Part shown: positions 44,393-54,300 of the stretch, piece after piece
Layout of the letters: each line of letters begins with the position of its first letter
Position numbering within the stretch: the stretch's first letter is position 1
NCBI RefSeq assembly: GCF_034932365.1
Contig: NZ_JAYGHR010000009.1
Location: 50,854 to 114,853, forward strand
Direction of reading: 5' to 3'
Origin: Capilliphycus robustus
GTDB lineage: Bacteria; Cyanobacteriota; Cyanobacteriia; Cyanobacteriales; Microcoleaceae
DNA: 64,000 nt
Notes under the pieces: model-generated
Told to the model about the DNA's origin: nothing
Seen by the model: only the letters and a program-made list of their open reading frames with translations
Databases searched by the model: none
Made by a program: the position numbers and the translations under genes

Positions 44393-45319
44393 TCAAATCA
44401 TACGTGAAGTTTTCGGACTTTTAGAAGCAGCAGGAACAAGTTTTTTTAACTTAATCCACTCTCGAGACACGGAGGAAAATTTGCGATCGCTAATATCACG
44501 ATAAATTGACAGAAGACAATCTTTTCCTTTGAGTTGCAAAATTTCTGCTGAGAGTAACGCTGTTTTCACCTCGCCTAATTGGGTACGATACTTAAACTTA
44601 TAGTTGGAAAGGCTACGTTGAGATTGAAGTTGATTGATCAGGGTTTCGCGTTCTTCGGGGTTCACCCAAATCTTTAATTCTGTTGCCGTTTTTCCAATGA
44701 TTTCATCATAGTAATAACCTGTTGAACAACAAAAACATTGATTCACTTCTAGATATCTTCCCTCCTGTAAAGTGCTGATGGTAATCGGGTAGGGATTTAA
44801 GTGAAAGGCTTTAGAAAATTTATCTTCCGATAATCGGAGTGCAGATTCTAACCAGCTTTGACAACGAATTTCATCTTGACATTGCCGATTTTTCTCGTAT
44901 AAAATTTGATTTTCTTGCTCAAGTCGAGAAACTAAACTGCGTTGTTTAATGTGAACATTAATGCGGGCGATCGCTTCTTCGTATTGTAGGGGTTTAGTAA
45001 TATAATCTGCTGCTCCGAGGCTAAATCCTTTCAGTTTATCCACTGTATCAGTCAAGGCGGTCATTAAAATGACTGGTATAGATTTTGTCGCCTTTGAGGC
45101 TTTAATCTGACGACAAGTTTCAAATCCATCTATCCCCGGCATCATTACATCTAATAATATCAAATCGGGTGTAATTTTTTCCAGTCGCTTCAAACAACTT
45201 TCACCATCTTTGGCAATTAAAATTTTATAGCCATAGTTTCTCAAGAAATCTGACAAAACCTTAATATTGGTCGGATTATCATCCACAATTAAAATCAGTT
45301 CTTGAGTGATAGATTCCAT
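44393..45319 (-). CDS. Response regulator with PAS output domain
   Basis: 308 residues: receiver domain at about 1-125 (LIVDDNPTNIKVLSDFLRNY, phospho-Asp in LILLDVMMPGIDGFE), a coiled coil at about 130-155 (SRLEQENQILYEKNRQ), then a PAS domain at about 165-280 ending ISDRKFSSV. There is no kinase, GGDEF or HTH domain, so output must go through a partner. GGGGAGA sits 6-12 bases before the ATG at 45319. The short gene at 44148 may be that partner. Confidence 0.82.
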   Translation of the reverse strand: MESITQELILIVDDNPTNIKVLSDFLRNYGYKILIAKDGESCLKRLEKITPDLILLDVMMPGIDGFETCRQIKASKATKSIPVILMTALTDTVDKLKGFSLGAADYITKPLQYEEAIARINVHIKQRSLVSRLEQENQILYEKNRQCQDEIRCQSWLESALRLSEDKFSKAFHLNPYPITISTLQEGRYLEVNQCFCCSTGYYYDEIIGKTATELKIWVNPEERETLINQLQSQRSLSNYKFKYRTQLGEVKTALLSAEILQLKGKDCLLSIYRDISDRKFSSVSREWIKLKKLVPAASKSPKTSRMI

Positions 45320-45568
45320 TGGCTGTCTCCCCATTTTAGTGATACTTCATGCCAGTATTCGGCGACTTTAATATAACTTTTGATTTTCCCAAGTGATACG
45401 GTAAGAGCGATTAAGTTATCATTTTTGATGATTTTTATATTTTCAAGGTCTCAAGCTTTTTATCTTAAAAATTTTAGATTTTTATTTTATTTTTTACTCG
45501 ATCTGAATTGCCCGAAAATTTGATCGAATAGCCAGGGATTGAGTTTGATTTTTAGGTAAGAGCTGATT

Positions 45569-45808
45569 CTATGTTCCCGGTGACTTCAGACTCTTGTTTA
45601 AATCGAGTGATGCACTCTGACACAGATAAGTATCTTTCGTCATTTTTTTGCTTGGATACCAACTAATTAACGGTAAAGATTCAGAAGAATCTAGAGCAGC
45701 CAATTTAACTGTAGCTTCTGCTTTTTGTGGTGCAATCTGAGCATGAACACCAATTGTAGTAACCAAAGCAGTTGCAGTGAGCAAGATTTCAGTGAATGTG
45801 ATTTTCAT
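45569..45808 (-). CDS. Small secreted hypothetical protein
   Basis: 79 residues with a signal peptide (ITFTEILLTATALVTTIGVH, A-x-A at about 23) and a short Ser/Lys-rich mature part containing one cysteine (TYLCQSASLDLN). GGAGAATAAAAACC precedes the ATG at 45808. Its start MKIT matches that of the COP23-like protein just upstream (46034), and the cysteine context DTYLCQ resembles the start of COP23 domains, so it may be a truncated relative. Confidence 0.5.
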   Translation of the reverse strand: MKITFTEILLTATALVTTIGVHAQIAPQKAEATVKLAALDSSESLPLISWYPSKKMTKDTYLCQSASLDLNKSLKSPGT

Positions 45809-46033
45809 GGTTTTTATTCTCCTGAATACCTTCGGATAGTTGACGTTTGAACTGATTGCGTAAACCAGAAAATAACCAATAATGGTCTTGAATCGGTCTA
45901 CAGCTTTAAACATTTTACACTCCTCCAATTTTGGGGTTAAACATGAGCGATTTCAAGAAAAAAATGGGAGTTGCTTGTTGAACTCAAATCATACGGAAAG
46001 TAGAGTACAACTCCCATTAATAAGCACCTGAAA

Positions 46034-46615
46034 TTAGTTATAGAGCGGCTCACCACTTGCCGTTCCATTTCCGTATTCTTGCATGTGTTCAACAAAGATG
46101 TCCCCGTCATTGCGGTTTCCTGGGGATAAGGTGAAAACCACATTATCCGTGTTGGCTTCACCTGCTTCTTGAGAAGCAAAAATTACAATTTCGTTATTGA
46201 CAACTCCAGCTTGGTACATCTCTTCTAGAGTTTCAATTCCTAAAGATTCTGCTAAGTTAGTCAAGCGAGTGCTAACTGCATGAGCGCGACGTTCGGGAGT
46301 ATAAGAACCTTTAGGATCACTAGACGAAAGTGTTTCTCTCCAGATAATTAAAGGTTCAGAAGCTGCTTGAACAACTTGGGTTTCAACTACTGGATAGTCA
46401 CCTAATAGATCTGGATTATCCAAGTCATAGGTTTCACGAACCACCATTGGAACCGTACCGTATTCGTCTTTTTCAGCGTTGATTTCAACCACTTCAAAAA
46501 CGACCCGATCTCTTACATAGGTATTAGAAGGCTTGGCTTCTGCTTGGGAAACTGTACCGACTAAACCTGCGGTAATGATGGCCGAAGCAACGAATGCTTT
46601 GATGGTGATTTTCAT
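46034..46615 (-). CDS. Secreted COP23-like protein
   Basis: 193 residues. Signal peptide at about 1-27 (GLVGTVSQAEAKPS). The C-terminal 110 residues follow the COP23 pattern of cyanobacteria: LIIWRETLSSSDPKGSYTPE then RRAHAVSTRLTNLAESLG, NNEIVIFASQEAG and TLSPGNRNDGD. Cysteines that the family uses are missing, so it is a divergent member. COP23 is a circadian oscillating, membrane-associated protein of unknown role. The short secreted gene at 45569 follows it. Confidence 0.6.
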   Translation of the reverse strand: MKITIKAFVASAIITAGLVGTVSQAEAKPSNTYVRDRVVFEVVEINAEKDEYGTVPMVVRETYDLDNPDLLGDYPVVETQVVQAASEPLIIWRETLSSSDPKGSYTPERRAHAVSTRLTNLAESLGIETLEEMYQAGVVNNEIVIFASQEAGEANTDNVVFTLSPGNRNDGDIFVEHMQEYGNGTASGEPLYN

Positions 46616-47154
46616 GTTAGTTTACCTAGAGGTAATGTTCAGAGTAAGGAGTTGTTTGGCTTTGCGATACTTTTTAAGGTACGGCAAAATGAACAGTCTT
46701 GTCAGTAAGAACAAAGTGATGTGTTGCAAACTGATCTAGGTCTGGAGGTAAGGGGAAAGTAATCAAAAAGTGAGGGGGATCACAAAACGGAGGTGACAAA
46801 CTCTCTTGTCTACTTCTGGGTTGTCGCTTAAGCGTTGCTCTTCTGGCTTTACCCCCAGCGACTTTTCCAACTTAGAAAAAAACGAGTTAGACTTTTCAAG
46901 GCTAGATTGGTAAAGTCATTGAGCCTTTGTAATTGGTAGGCAATTATTCTCATTTGTTGGCTTTCCATTCTTCTATATATACTTTGTTTCCCGATCTCCC
47001 ATTCGCGATCGCACTGATCCACGCCAACGCCTGGCAAACCCTCTGAGAAACGGAAACCCAACTCACTCAACCTATTAAAAATCAACGCCTTGGCTTTCGG
47101 TCATTAACTTTTGTGGAAAGCAAATTATATTAAAGAAGCGACTGAATTATCTTT
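46616..47154. other. Intergenic, no gene supported
   Basis: About 540 bases upstream of both the COP23-like gene and the hybrid kinase. A minus-strand ORF (46849-47085) is of unnatural composition and has no ribosome binding site. It should hold two divergent promoters, which I could not define. Confidence 0.4.
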
Positions 47155-48042
47155 ATGAAAAAAATATCCAGCATTCTAACAATCTTTCCCTTGTTAGATG
47201 TACTTCCCGAACATTTCCAGATTTTAATTACATATCCAGCTTTGCTAATTCTGTCAACAGTCCTTTGTATAGCACTGGCTTTAGTCTATAGAATTAATAT
47301 AATCAAACCGCTCGAAAAAAGACTTGAAGAACCTACCGCAGAACGATCGCAAGCTAAATTAGTCGCTGAAGCGGCTAACCAAGCGAAAAGTCAATTGATT
47401 GCTAATCTTAGCCCTGAGTTGAAAACATCTTTAAACACAATTTTAGCCTCTGCTCAAATCCTACAACGAGATCCCAATTTAAACTCGAAACAAAAAGAGA
47501 GTGTAGATGTGATTTATAATTGTGGTTTACATCTACTTTTACTCATTAATGAAAGACTTGATATTTCAAAATCAAAGGTTGATCAAATAGAACTTGATGC
47601 CATTTTTGATCACCAAAATATTATTGGATTTAGTGGAGATAAATGTAAAATTTTAGTCGTAGATGATTCCTCAGAAAATCGCTTAGTTCTCAAAAACTTA
47701 CTGGAACTATGGGGCTTTACAGTTGAAGAAGCGAATAATGGACAGGAAGGATTAGAAAAAATAAAAGCCTTTCAACCGGATTTAGTCATTACAGATTTGA
47801 TTATGCCTGTTTTAGATGGTTTAGAAATGGTCAAACAGTTACGTCTATCGCTTGAATATAACTATTTGCCTGTGATTGCCACTTCAGGAAGTACGTCAAA
47901 TCAAGATCAAAAACTAGCTCTTGAAAACGGATGTAGTGACTGGATTACTAAACCCATTCAAGTAGATGAACTCTTGCAAAAGCTACAAACTTATTTGCAG
48001 TTAATCTGGATTTATGCAGAAGAAGATATCGTCGAAAAATAA
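47155..48042 (+). CDS. Receiver protein with degenerate HisKA domain
   Basis: 295 residues. One membrane segment at about 24-45 (YPALLILSTVLCIALALVYR), a HisKA-like dimerisation domain at about 75-145, then a receiver domain at about 165-285 (ILVVDDSSENRLVLKNLLEL, phospho-Asp in LVITDLIMPVLDG). In the HisKA helix the usual SHELRTPL is SPELKTSL, so the phospho-accepting histidine is proline. There is also no HATPase domain. It therefore cannot be a kinase and is probably a membrane-bound phospho-acceptor or dimerising receiver, or a decayed hybrid kinase. Confidence 0.78.
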   Translation: MKKISSILTIFPLLDVLPEHFQILITYPALLILSTVLCIALALVYRINIIKPLEKRLEEPTAERSQAKLVAEAANQAKSQLIANLSPELKTSLNTILASAQILQRDPNLNSKQKESVDVIYNCGLHLLLLINERLDISKSKVDQIELDAIFDHQNIIGFSGDKCKILVVDDSSENRLVLKNLLELWGFTVEEANNGQEGLEKIKAFQPDLVITDLIMPVLDGLEMVKQLRLSLEYNYLPVIATSGSTSNQDQKLALENGCSDWITKPIQVDELLQKLQTYLQLIWIYAEEDIVEK

Positions 48043-48308
48043 GAGCTAGTATCTTCTGAGGCTTTTTGTAAATGCGGCTCAACTCGATTAACAATTTCAC
48101 GATGTCAGCGATAAAAATGAGCAAGATTTTCAGTGTTTTTTAAGAAAGGGATAGTAATCACCAGAATTCTTTTTTATACCGAAAAATTTACATCCTACTT
48201 CTTTTCTGTTTTCACCCCCTATTGAGCATCGTTTTTAATTGTATAAATTAAAATAGAGAACAAATTTTCCGATCATAAAAGATTTAAAAATCCAGGAACT
48301 ATTTACTA

Positions 48309-48713
48309 ATGAATTTACCATCAAAGCCAACAGGAGCAACAAACGAATTAGCCAAAGAACGTAACCGCGCCGCCGCAGAACGGACACTCGCCTCTTGGAT
48401 TCAAAATAGTGTTACACTCATCGGTTTAGGCATAGCATTTGAGCAAATTTTTGAAGCTTTAGAAACAACATTCCCCCTACAAAGTCGGGTAATTCTCCTC
48501 AAATATTCTCAAATCTTGGGATTAAGTTTAATAGCACTCGGAATCGCTTTGCTGATCATTGCCATCATCCAACATCGCATTATTATCAAATCTATCGAAC
48601 GAGATAACTACATCTCAATCTCTAGTCGTCCTCTCAATATTGCCATTGGGAGTGCTGTATTCATCTTTGGTGTAGCAGCAGTGATTGTTATTTTGCTCTC
48701 ATTCAATTTTTAA
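48309..48713 (+). CDS. DUF202 membrane protein, copy 1
   Basis: 134 residues with three membrane segments, the family signature NELAKERNRAAAERTLASWI at the N terminus. DUF202 (YidH-type) proteins are of unknown role. Its stop directly touches the stop of the paralogue on the opposite strand. Confidence 0.85.
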   Translation: MNLPSKPTGATNELAKERNRAAAERTLASWIQNSVTLIGLGIAFEQIFEALETTFPLQSRVILLKYSQILGLSLIALGIALLIIAIIQHRIIIKSIERDNYISISSRPLNIAIGSAVFIFGVAAVIVILLSFNF

Positions 48714-49121
48714 CTACAAAGTCCTAATCAAAATTCCCATAAAAGCCATTATCCCAATGATCACTAACCCCAGTGCAACCGTTAATCCTAAAGATCGACG
48801 AGGCGTATAAATATAATCTCCACGACGCTGAATGTGTCGTAACTCCTTACGATGCTCTATAATCGCTGCAATCATCGCATAAATCCCCAAAGCAATAAAA
48901 CTCAAGCCAAGAGTACGCGACAAACGTATTGGATTAACCCGATCTGCCACATTTTGAAAACTTAAAATAGCGCTGACAATTCGATCAATCCCAAAGCCAA
49001 AACTAATTAGTGATAAACAAGTTCTAATCCAAGCCATTAACGTTCGTTCAGCCGCCGCTCGATTGCGTTCTTTTGCCAGTTCAGCTTGGGGATTCAGTGG
49101 AGGAGTTGGATGATCTTGCAT
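48714..49121 (-). CDS. DUF202 membrane protein, copy 2
   Basis: 135 residues, three membrane segments, N-terminal AELAKERNRAAAERTLMAWI. It is a clear paralogue of the gene at 48309, with which it is convergent and shares no intergenic space (stops at 48711-48713 and 48714-48716). No terminator can lie between them, so each transcript must run into the other. Confidence 0.85.
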   Translation of the reverse strand: MQDHPTPPLNPQAELAKERNRAAAERTLMAWIRTCLSLISFGFGIDRIVSAILSFQNVADRVNPIRLSRTLGLSFIALGIYAMIAAIIEHRKELRHIQRRGDYIYTPRRSLGLTVALGLVIIGIMAFMGILIRTL

Positions 49122-49187
49122 CGTTATTACTACTTTTTCTGAGCCTTCCGAATCGCTAAATCAGGCTTACTTTGAGGAATTCAAACT

Positions 49188-49299
49188 GCACTATAGCAGT
49201 TTTCAGTTCTGTGAGGTACACCGATTGGGTAGAAACCCGGTTTCTAGCAGAAACCGGGAAACTGGTTTGTACCTCATACGAGCGCACACCGCTATAATA
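49188..49299. repeat. MITE-like element with CCCGGTTTCT core
   Basis: Nested inverted repeats: outer ACTATAGC / GCTATAAT, inner TGAGGTACA (49212-49220) with TGTACCTCA (49268-49276), and a core stem CCCGGTTTCT (49236-49245) with AGAAACCGGG (49249-49258). It is the longest copy of the family and has no coding capacity. It shares TGAGGTACAC plus the core with the insert in menC. Confidence 0.8.
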
Positions 49300-49326
49300 A
49301 TGATATTCACATCAAAAACAAACAGG

Positions 49327-49575
49327 TTATCCTTCATCATCCTTTAAGATATCTTCTAAAATTTCTGGAGTTAATCCTTTTGCAACCGCTTTTTGACCGA
49401 TTTCACTCATCGTTTTTCGTAATTTATCAATAGCAGTTTGTTGGGACAGAATTTGAATTTTTAACAAAAAGGCAATTCGAGTTTCTATTTGTTGTTTTTC
49501 CTGTTCGTTAGCGTTGCGGTAACTTTCAGCAAGATCGGCTGGAACTTTGATGGTAATTTATTCTCGGTATGTCAT
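49327..49575 (-). pseudogene. Small antitoxin-like gene with nonsense mutation
   Basis: Minus strand reads MTYRE, TAA, then ITIKVPADLAESYRNANEQE, KQQIETRIAFLL and ends RKTMSEIGQKAVAKGLTPEI, LEDILKDDEG and a stop at 49327. It resembles small cyanobacterial VapB-type proteins whose start is at or near this ATG; codon 6 has become a stop. No toxin gene follows. A sequencing error is possible. Confidence 0.6.
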
Positions 49576-49647
49576 ACTTATTTAGCCTGAATGATGATAT
49601 CGTTTCTTCCATGATGTTTCTCTCAGTATAACAGGCGAGTTTTAAAA

Positions 49648-50562
49648 TTAGTGCTTGAAAACCAAACTATCAAAGGCTAATTTTGCGGCACCAATAGCAC
49701 CCGCTTGATTACCTAATTCTGCAATTAATAACTCTAATCCTACCCTAGAACTCGCTAACACTCGACGTTCAATTTCGGCAATCGTACTCGGTAAAAACAA
49801 CTCTGCACCCGCACTAATTCCACCACCCAAAATAATCGCTTCAGGTGTTAAAATATAAATTAAACTCGCTAAACCTGCCCCCAATCTTCGGCCGTATTGC
49901 TGCCAATATTCTATCGCTTTTGTATCACCTAATTTTGCTTTAGCAGCCAGTTCAGCAGGTTCTAAACCCGTTTCTCGACGAATTGCTTGAACTGAGGCAT
50001 ACTGTTCTAAAGAGCCTTGATTTCCACTATTACAAACCGGGCCGTCAAAATTTAACGTAATTAATCCCAATTCTCCCGCAGTTCCTTGAGGCCCAACAAA
50101 CAATTCACCATTCAGAATAATTGCCCCACCGACACCCGTTCCCAACGTTAACAAAATCAGATTTTTAAACCTTTGTCCCGCCCCTAACCAAGCCTCTCCT
50201 AACCCCGCACAATTGGCATCATTTGCCATCACAACAGACAAACCTGTTTTAGCTTCAATCCAATCGGCTAACGGCACATTTTGCCAGTTTTTGAGATTAA
50301 TCGCAATTTGAGAAATTCGCCCACTGGCATCAACAGGCCCCGGTAAACCAATCCCAATCCCTTGAATAGATGGAACGTTTTGACTCATTTGGGCGATCGC
50401 ATCTAACAAAGCTAAACAAACTGCTTCTGGCGTTGCAGGTTGAGGAGTGGGAACCGTTAAAGACTGATGACAGTTTCCCAAAGCATCATAACGCCCCAAT
50501 TTAATCGCCGATCCGCCCAAATCAACACCAATCACCTGAGATGAAATTTGCTGATCCTTCAA
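49648..50562 (-). CDS. ROK-family sugar kinase
   Basis: 304 residues. N-terminal ATP site GVDLGGSAIKLGRYDALGN, phosphate-2 region and ROK signature, with IVGxGLPGPVD-type stretch IGIGLPGPVDASGRI and the catalytic VMANDANCAGLGEAWLGAGQ. The zinc-binding cysteines that define most ROK proteins are reduced (GPVCNSGNQGSLEQ keeps CN-x-GxxG-x-x-E). Probably a glucokinase or related sugar kinase. The gene just upstream ends 2 bases before it. Confidence 0.85.
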   Translation of the reverse strand: MKDQQISSQVIGVDLGGSAIKLGRYDALGNCHQSLTVPTPQPATPEAVCLALLDAIAQMSQNVPSIQGIGIGLPGPVDASGRISQIAINLKNWQNVPLADWIEAKTGLSVVMANDANCAGLGEAWLGAGQRFKNLILLTLGTGVGGAIILNGELFVGPQGTAGELGLITLNFDGPVCNSGNQGSLEQYASVQAIRRETGLEPAELAAKAKLGDTKAIEYWQQYGRRLGAGLASLIYILTPEAIILGGGISAGAELFLPSTIAEIERRVLASSRVGLELLIAELGNQAGAIGAAKLAFDSLVFKH

Positions 50563-50564
50563 TC

Positions 50565-50822
50565 TTACTCAACCTCATCGCGATCAATACTGGTGGTAAA
50601 AATCGGTTCAACCCGTATCGCCTTAATACTCGACGGACGAACCACCATATATTCCCCTTGCATCGTTTTAATGGGAACATTGAGAAACTCATCGGAGGTA
50701 TATTTAGGAATCAACACCTTTTGATACCAGACCTGAAACTCTTGAAGTGTAGAAAATCGTATTTCTTCCCGATGTCCCCCATCAATCATCAGGTATACTG
50801 CAAATGAACTCGGATTTGGCAT
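50565..50822 (-). CDS. Conserved hypothetical protein upstream of the ROK kinase
   Basis: 85 residues, mostly beta: FAVYLMIDGGHREEIRFSTL, then KTMQGEYMVVRPSSIKAIRV. No signal or membrane segment. I believe it is a protein conserved in cyanobacteria but I do not know a function. It ends 2 bases before the ROK gene and must be co-transcribed with it. Confidence 0.6.
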   Translation of the reverse strand: MPNPSSFAVYLMIDGGHREEIRFSTLQEFQVWYQKVLIPKYTSDEFLNVPIKTMQGEYMVVRPSSIKAIRVEPIFTTSIDRDEVE

Positions 50823-50908
50823 AACCGTTCCCCAAACGTGATAGATTCCTTCGTGTAGTCATTTTACCCCGCTCAGGGACTTCCTATATCACCAAAAATC
50901 AAAGGAAC

Positions 50909-50969
50909 TGTAGGGGCGGGTTCCCCAAAAATCTATGTATCCCAGAAATAAGTTACATAAACCCGCCCC
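50909..50969. repeat. GGGGCGGGTT palindromic repeat, copy 1
   Basis: TGTAGGGGCGGGTT (50909-50922) and AACCCGCCCC (ending 50969), about 37 bases apart. The same sequence occurs at 61653-61719. A dispersed non-coding repeat. Confidence 0.65.
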
Positions 50970-51055
50970 GGAGTCCGAAGAAGTCAGAAGTCAGAAGTTT
51001 AGAAGGAAAGAAGTTGGCTGTGTTCAGGAGTTCAGGAGGAAAGAATGTTCTATTT

Positions 51056-51208
51056 CCTATTCCAAGATTGCCTCTTGCCTCTTGCCTCTTGCCTCTTGCC
51101 TATTGCCTGTTGCCTCTTGCCTGTTGCCTCTTGCCTGTTGCCTATTCCAAGATTGCCTCTTGCCTCTTGCCTCTTGCCTGTTGCCTCTTGCCTCTTGCCT
51201 CTTGCCTT
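51056..51208. repeat. TTGCCTC heptamer array (STRR)
   Basis: About twenty 7-base units TTGCCTC, with variants TTGCCTA and TTGCCTG, interrupted once by a repeated CTATTCCAAGA block at about 51142. Short tandem repeated sequences of this type are known from cyanobacteria. It lies about 120 bases upstream of carB. All reading frames are open through it, but none is a gene. Confidence 0.9.
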
Positions 51209-51327
51209 CTTCCATTGGCTGCAAAAGCTACAGTAAGTATTAAGTCAAACCAGTACCCTGACAATCGGGAGTTATCATTGACAACCAAACGAACAACCCA
51301 ATTATAGAGAATCCATCAGGAATAACT

Positions 51328-54300
51328 ATGCCTCGACGCGACGATATACATAAAATTCTGCTGTTAGGTTCTGGCCCGATTGTCATTGGACAAGCCTGTG
51401 AGTTTGACTACTCCGGAACCCAAGCCTGTAAAGCCTTGCGAGAAGAAGGATACGAAGTGGTGTTGGTCAACTCCAACCCCGCCACCATTATGACTGATCC
51501 CGAAACGGCGGAACGAACCTACATCGAACCCCTCGTTCCCGAAATTGTCGAAAAAGTCATTGAAAAAGAACGCCCCGACGCCTTACTTCCTACAATGGGG
51601 GGTCAAACCGCATTGAACCTGGCTGTCGCGTTAGCGAAAAATGGCGTTTTAGAAAAATACGGCGTTGAGTTAATTGGCGCTAAATTAGAAGCCATTGAAA
51701 AAGCCGAAGACAGGCTTCTCTTTAAACAAGCGATGGAACGCATTGGTGTAGCTTGTTGTCCTTCTGGCATCGTCAATAACATGGAGGAAGCCAAGGTTGT
51801 CGCCCAACAAATTGGATCTTATCCTCTAATTATTCGTCCGGCGTTTACAATGGGCGGAACAGGCGGCGGTATTGCTTACAACCAAGAAGAATATGAAGAA
51901 CTCGCGGCGGGGGGTTTAGATGCGTCTCCGGTTTCTCAAATTCTCGTTGAACAATCTTTGATTGGTTGGAAAGAATTTGAACTCGAAGTCATGCGAGATC
52001 TTGCAGATAACGTGGTGATTATCTGTTCGATTGAAAATATTGACCCAATGGGAGTTCATACAGGAGATTCTATCACCGTTGCGCCTGCACAAACCCTCAC
52101 CGATAAAGAATATCAACGACTGCGAGATGCGTCAATTAAAATTATTCGGGAAATCGGCGTTGAAACGGGCGGTTCTAACATTCAGTTTGCTATTAATCCC
52201 GTCACCGGGGATATGATTGTGATTGAGATGAACCCTCGGGTTTCTCGATCTTCGGCGTTAGCTTCTAAAGCAACAGGGTTTCCCATTGCTAAATTTGCCG
52301 CTAAATTATCGGTGGGTTATACACTCGATGAAATCAAAAATGACATCACCAAAAAAACACCCGCTTCCTTTGAACCCACGATTGATTATGTCGTGACAAA
52401 AATCCCCCGTTTCGCCTTTGAAAAGTTTCCCGGTTCTCAACCCACATTAACCACTCAAATGAAGTCTGTGGGCGAAGCAATGGCAATTGGGGGAACCTTT
52501 TGTGAGTCCTTTCAAAAAGCGTTACGAAGTCTGGAAACAGGTTTAGCAGGTTGGGGATGCGATCGCTCTGAAAAACTACCCAGTTTAGACAGTATCGCCG
52601 GATCATTACGCACGCCTCACCCCGAACGAATTTTAGCCGTTCGACACGCTTTGATGTTGGGAATGTCGGTAGAAGAAATCTACGAACTCACCGGAATTGA
52701 TCCTTGGTTTTTAGATAAATTCCAAGAAATTTTAGACACCGAAAAGTTGATCAAACGCACGCCTTTAAAACAGTTAGATGCGGATCAACTCTTAGCAATT
52801 AAACGCCAGGGATTTAGCGATCGCCAAATTGCTTATGCCACCAAAACCACCGAAGATGAAGTGCGGGCTTATCGTTTACAATTAGCAGTTAAACCCGTTT
52901 ACAAAATGGTCGATACTTGTGCGGCAGAATTTGAATCTAGAACGCCTTATTACTATTCAACCTATTGGGAAGAAGATGAAATTCTCCCCTCTGATAAACC
53001 GAAAGTAATGATTCTCGGTGGTGGCCCCAACCGCATCGGACAAGGGATTGAATTCGACTATTGCTGTTGTCATGCGTCCTATGCGTTACGGGCGGATGGC
53101 TATGAAACGATTATGGTGAATTCAAACCCAGAAACGGTTTCAACCGATTATGATACCAGCGATCGCCTCTATTTTGAACCCCTCACAAAAGAAGATGTGG
53201 TTAATATTATTGAGGCGGAAAAACCCATTGGAATTATCATTCAATTTGGCGGACAAACGCCTCTAAAATTAGCCGTTCCCCTGCAAAAATATCTCGAAGC
53301 CAACGCTGAAAAAAATCCCGATCTGAAAATTTGGGGAACTTCACCAGACTCAATTGACACCGCAGAAGATCGAGAACGGTTTGAAAAGATATTGCGTCAA
53401 TTAGACATTCAACAAGCAGAAAATGGGATGGCTCGCAATTATGAACAGTCATTAGCCATTGCCCGTCGGATTGGTTATCCTGTAGTTGTGCGTCCTTCTT
53501 ATGTATTGGGGGGACGGGCGATGGAAATTGTTTACTCCGATGAAGACTTAGAACGTTACATGATGTTTGCGGTTCAGATAGAACCCGATCACCCCATTTT
53601 AGTTGATAAATTCCTGGAAAATGCGATCGAAGTCGATGTTGATTCGATCACCGATCATACCGGAGAAGTGGTGATTGGGGGTATCATGGAACATATCGAA
53701 CAAGCAGGCGTTCACTCGGGAGATTCAGCTTGTTCTATTCCCTATCAAACCTTACCTGAAAAAGCAGTTGAAACCATTCGTCGTCAAACCATTGAACTCG
53801 CCAAAGCGTTAAAAGTTGTCGGTTTGATGAATATTCAGTTTGCAGTCCAAGGTGAACAGGTTTTTATTTTAGAAGCCAATCCTCGCGCCTCTCGAACCGT
53901 TCCTTTTGTTTCCAAAGCCATAGGAATTCCGTTGGCGAAAATCGCCTCTCGAGTCATGTCCGGTAAAACCTTAAAAGAGTTAGGATTTACCGAAGAGCAA
54001 GTTCCCCCCTATGTGGCGGTGAAAGAAGCGGTTCTTCCCTTTGCCAAATTCCCCGGAACCGATGTATTGTTAGGCCCAGAAATGCGTTCAACTGGGGAAG
54101 TCATGGGAATTGATACCGAGTTTGGAAAAGCCTTTGCCAAAGCCGAACTCGCTGCCGGTCAGATTCTACCACTCTCAGGGACAGTATTTGTCTCGATGAA
54201 TGACCGGGATAAAACGGCTGTTGTCCCGATTGTACGCGATTTTCTGGAGTTAGGCTTCAAAGTAACAGCGACAATGGGAACTCGTCGGGTTTTGTGGGAA

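Noticed and set aside
46849..47085. Minus-strand 78-codon ORF
   Set aside because: No start signal, Arg/Gln/Trp-rich composition unlike neighbouring genes, and no family match that I recognise.
51014..51307. Overlapping ORFs in three frames reading LLPLASCLLPVAS
   Set aside because: They are translations of the TTGCCTC heptamer array, which has no stop in any plus frame. No ribosome binding site and no codon-usage support.
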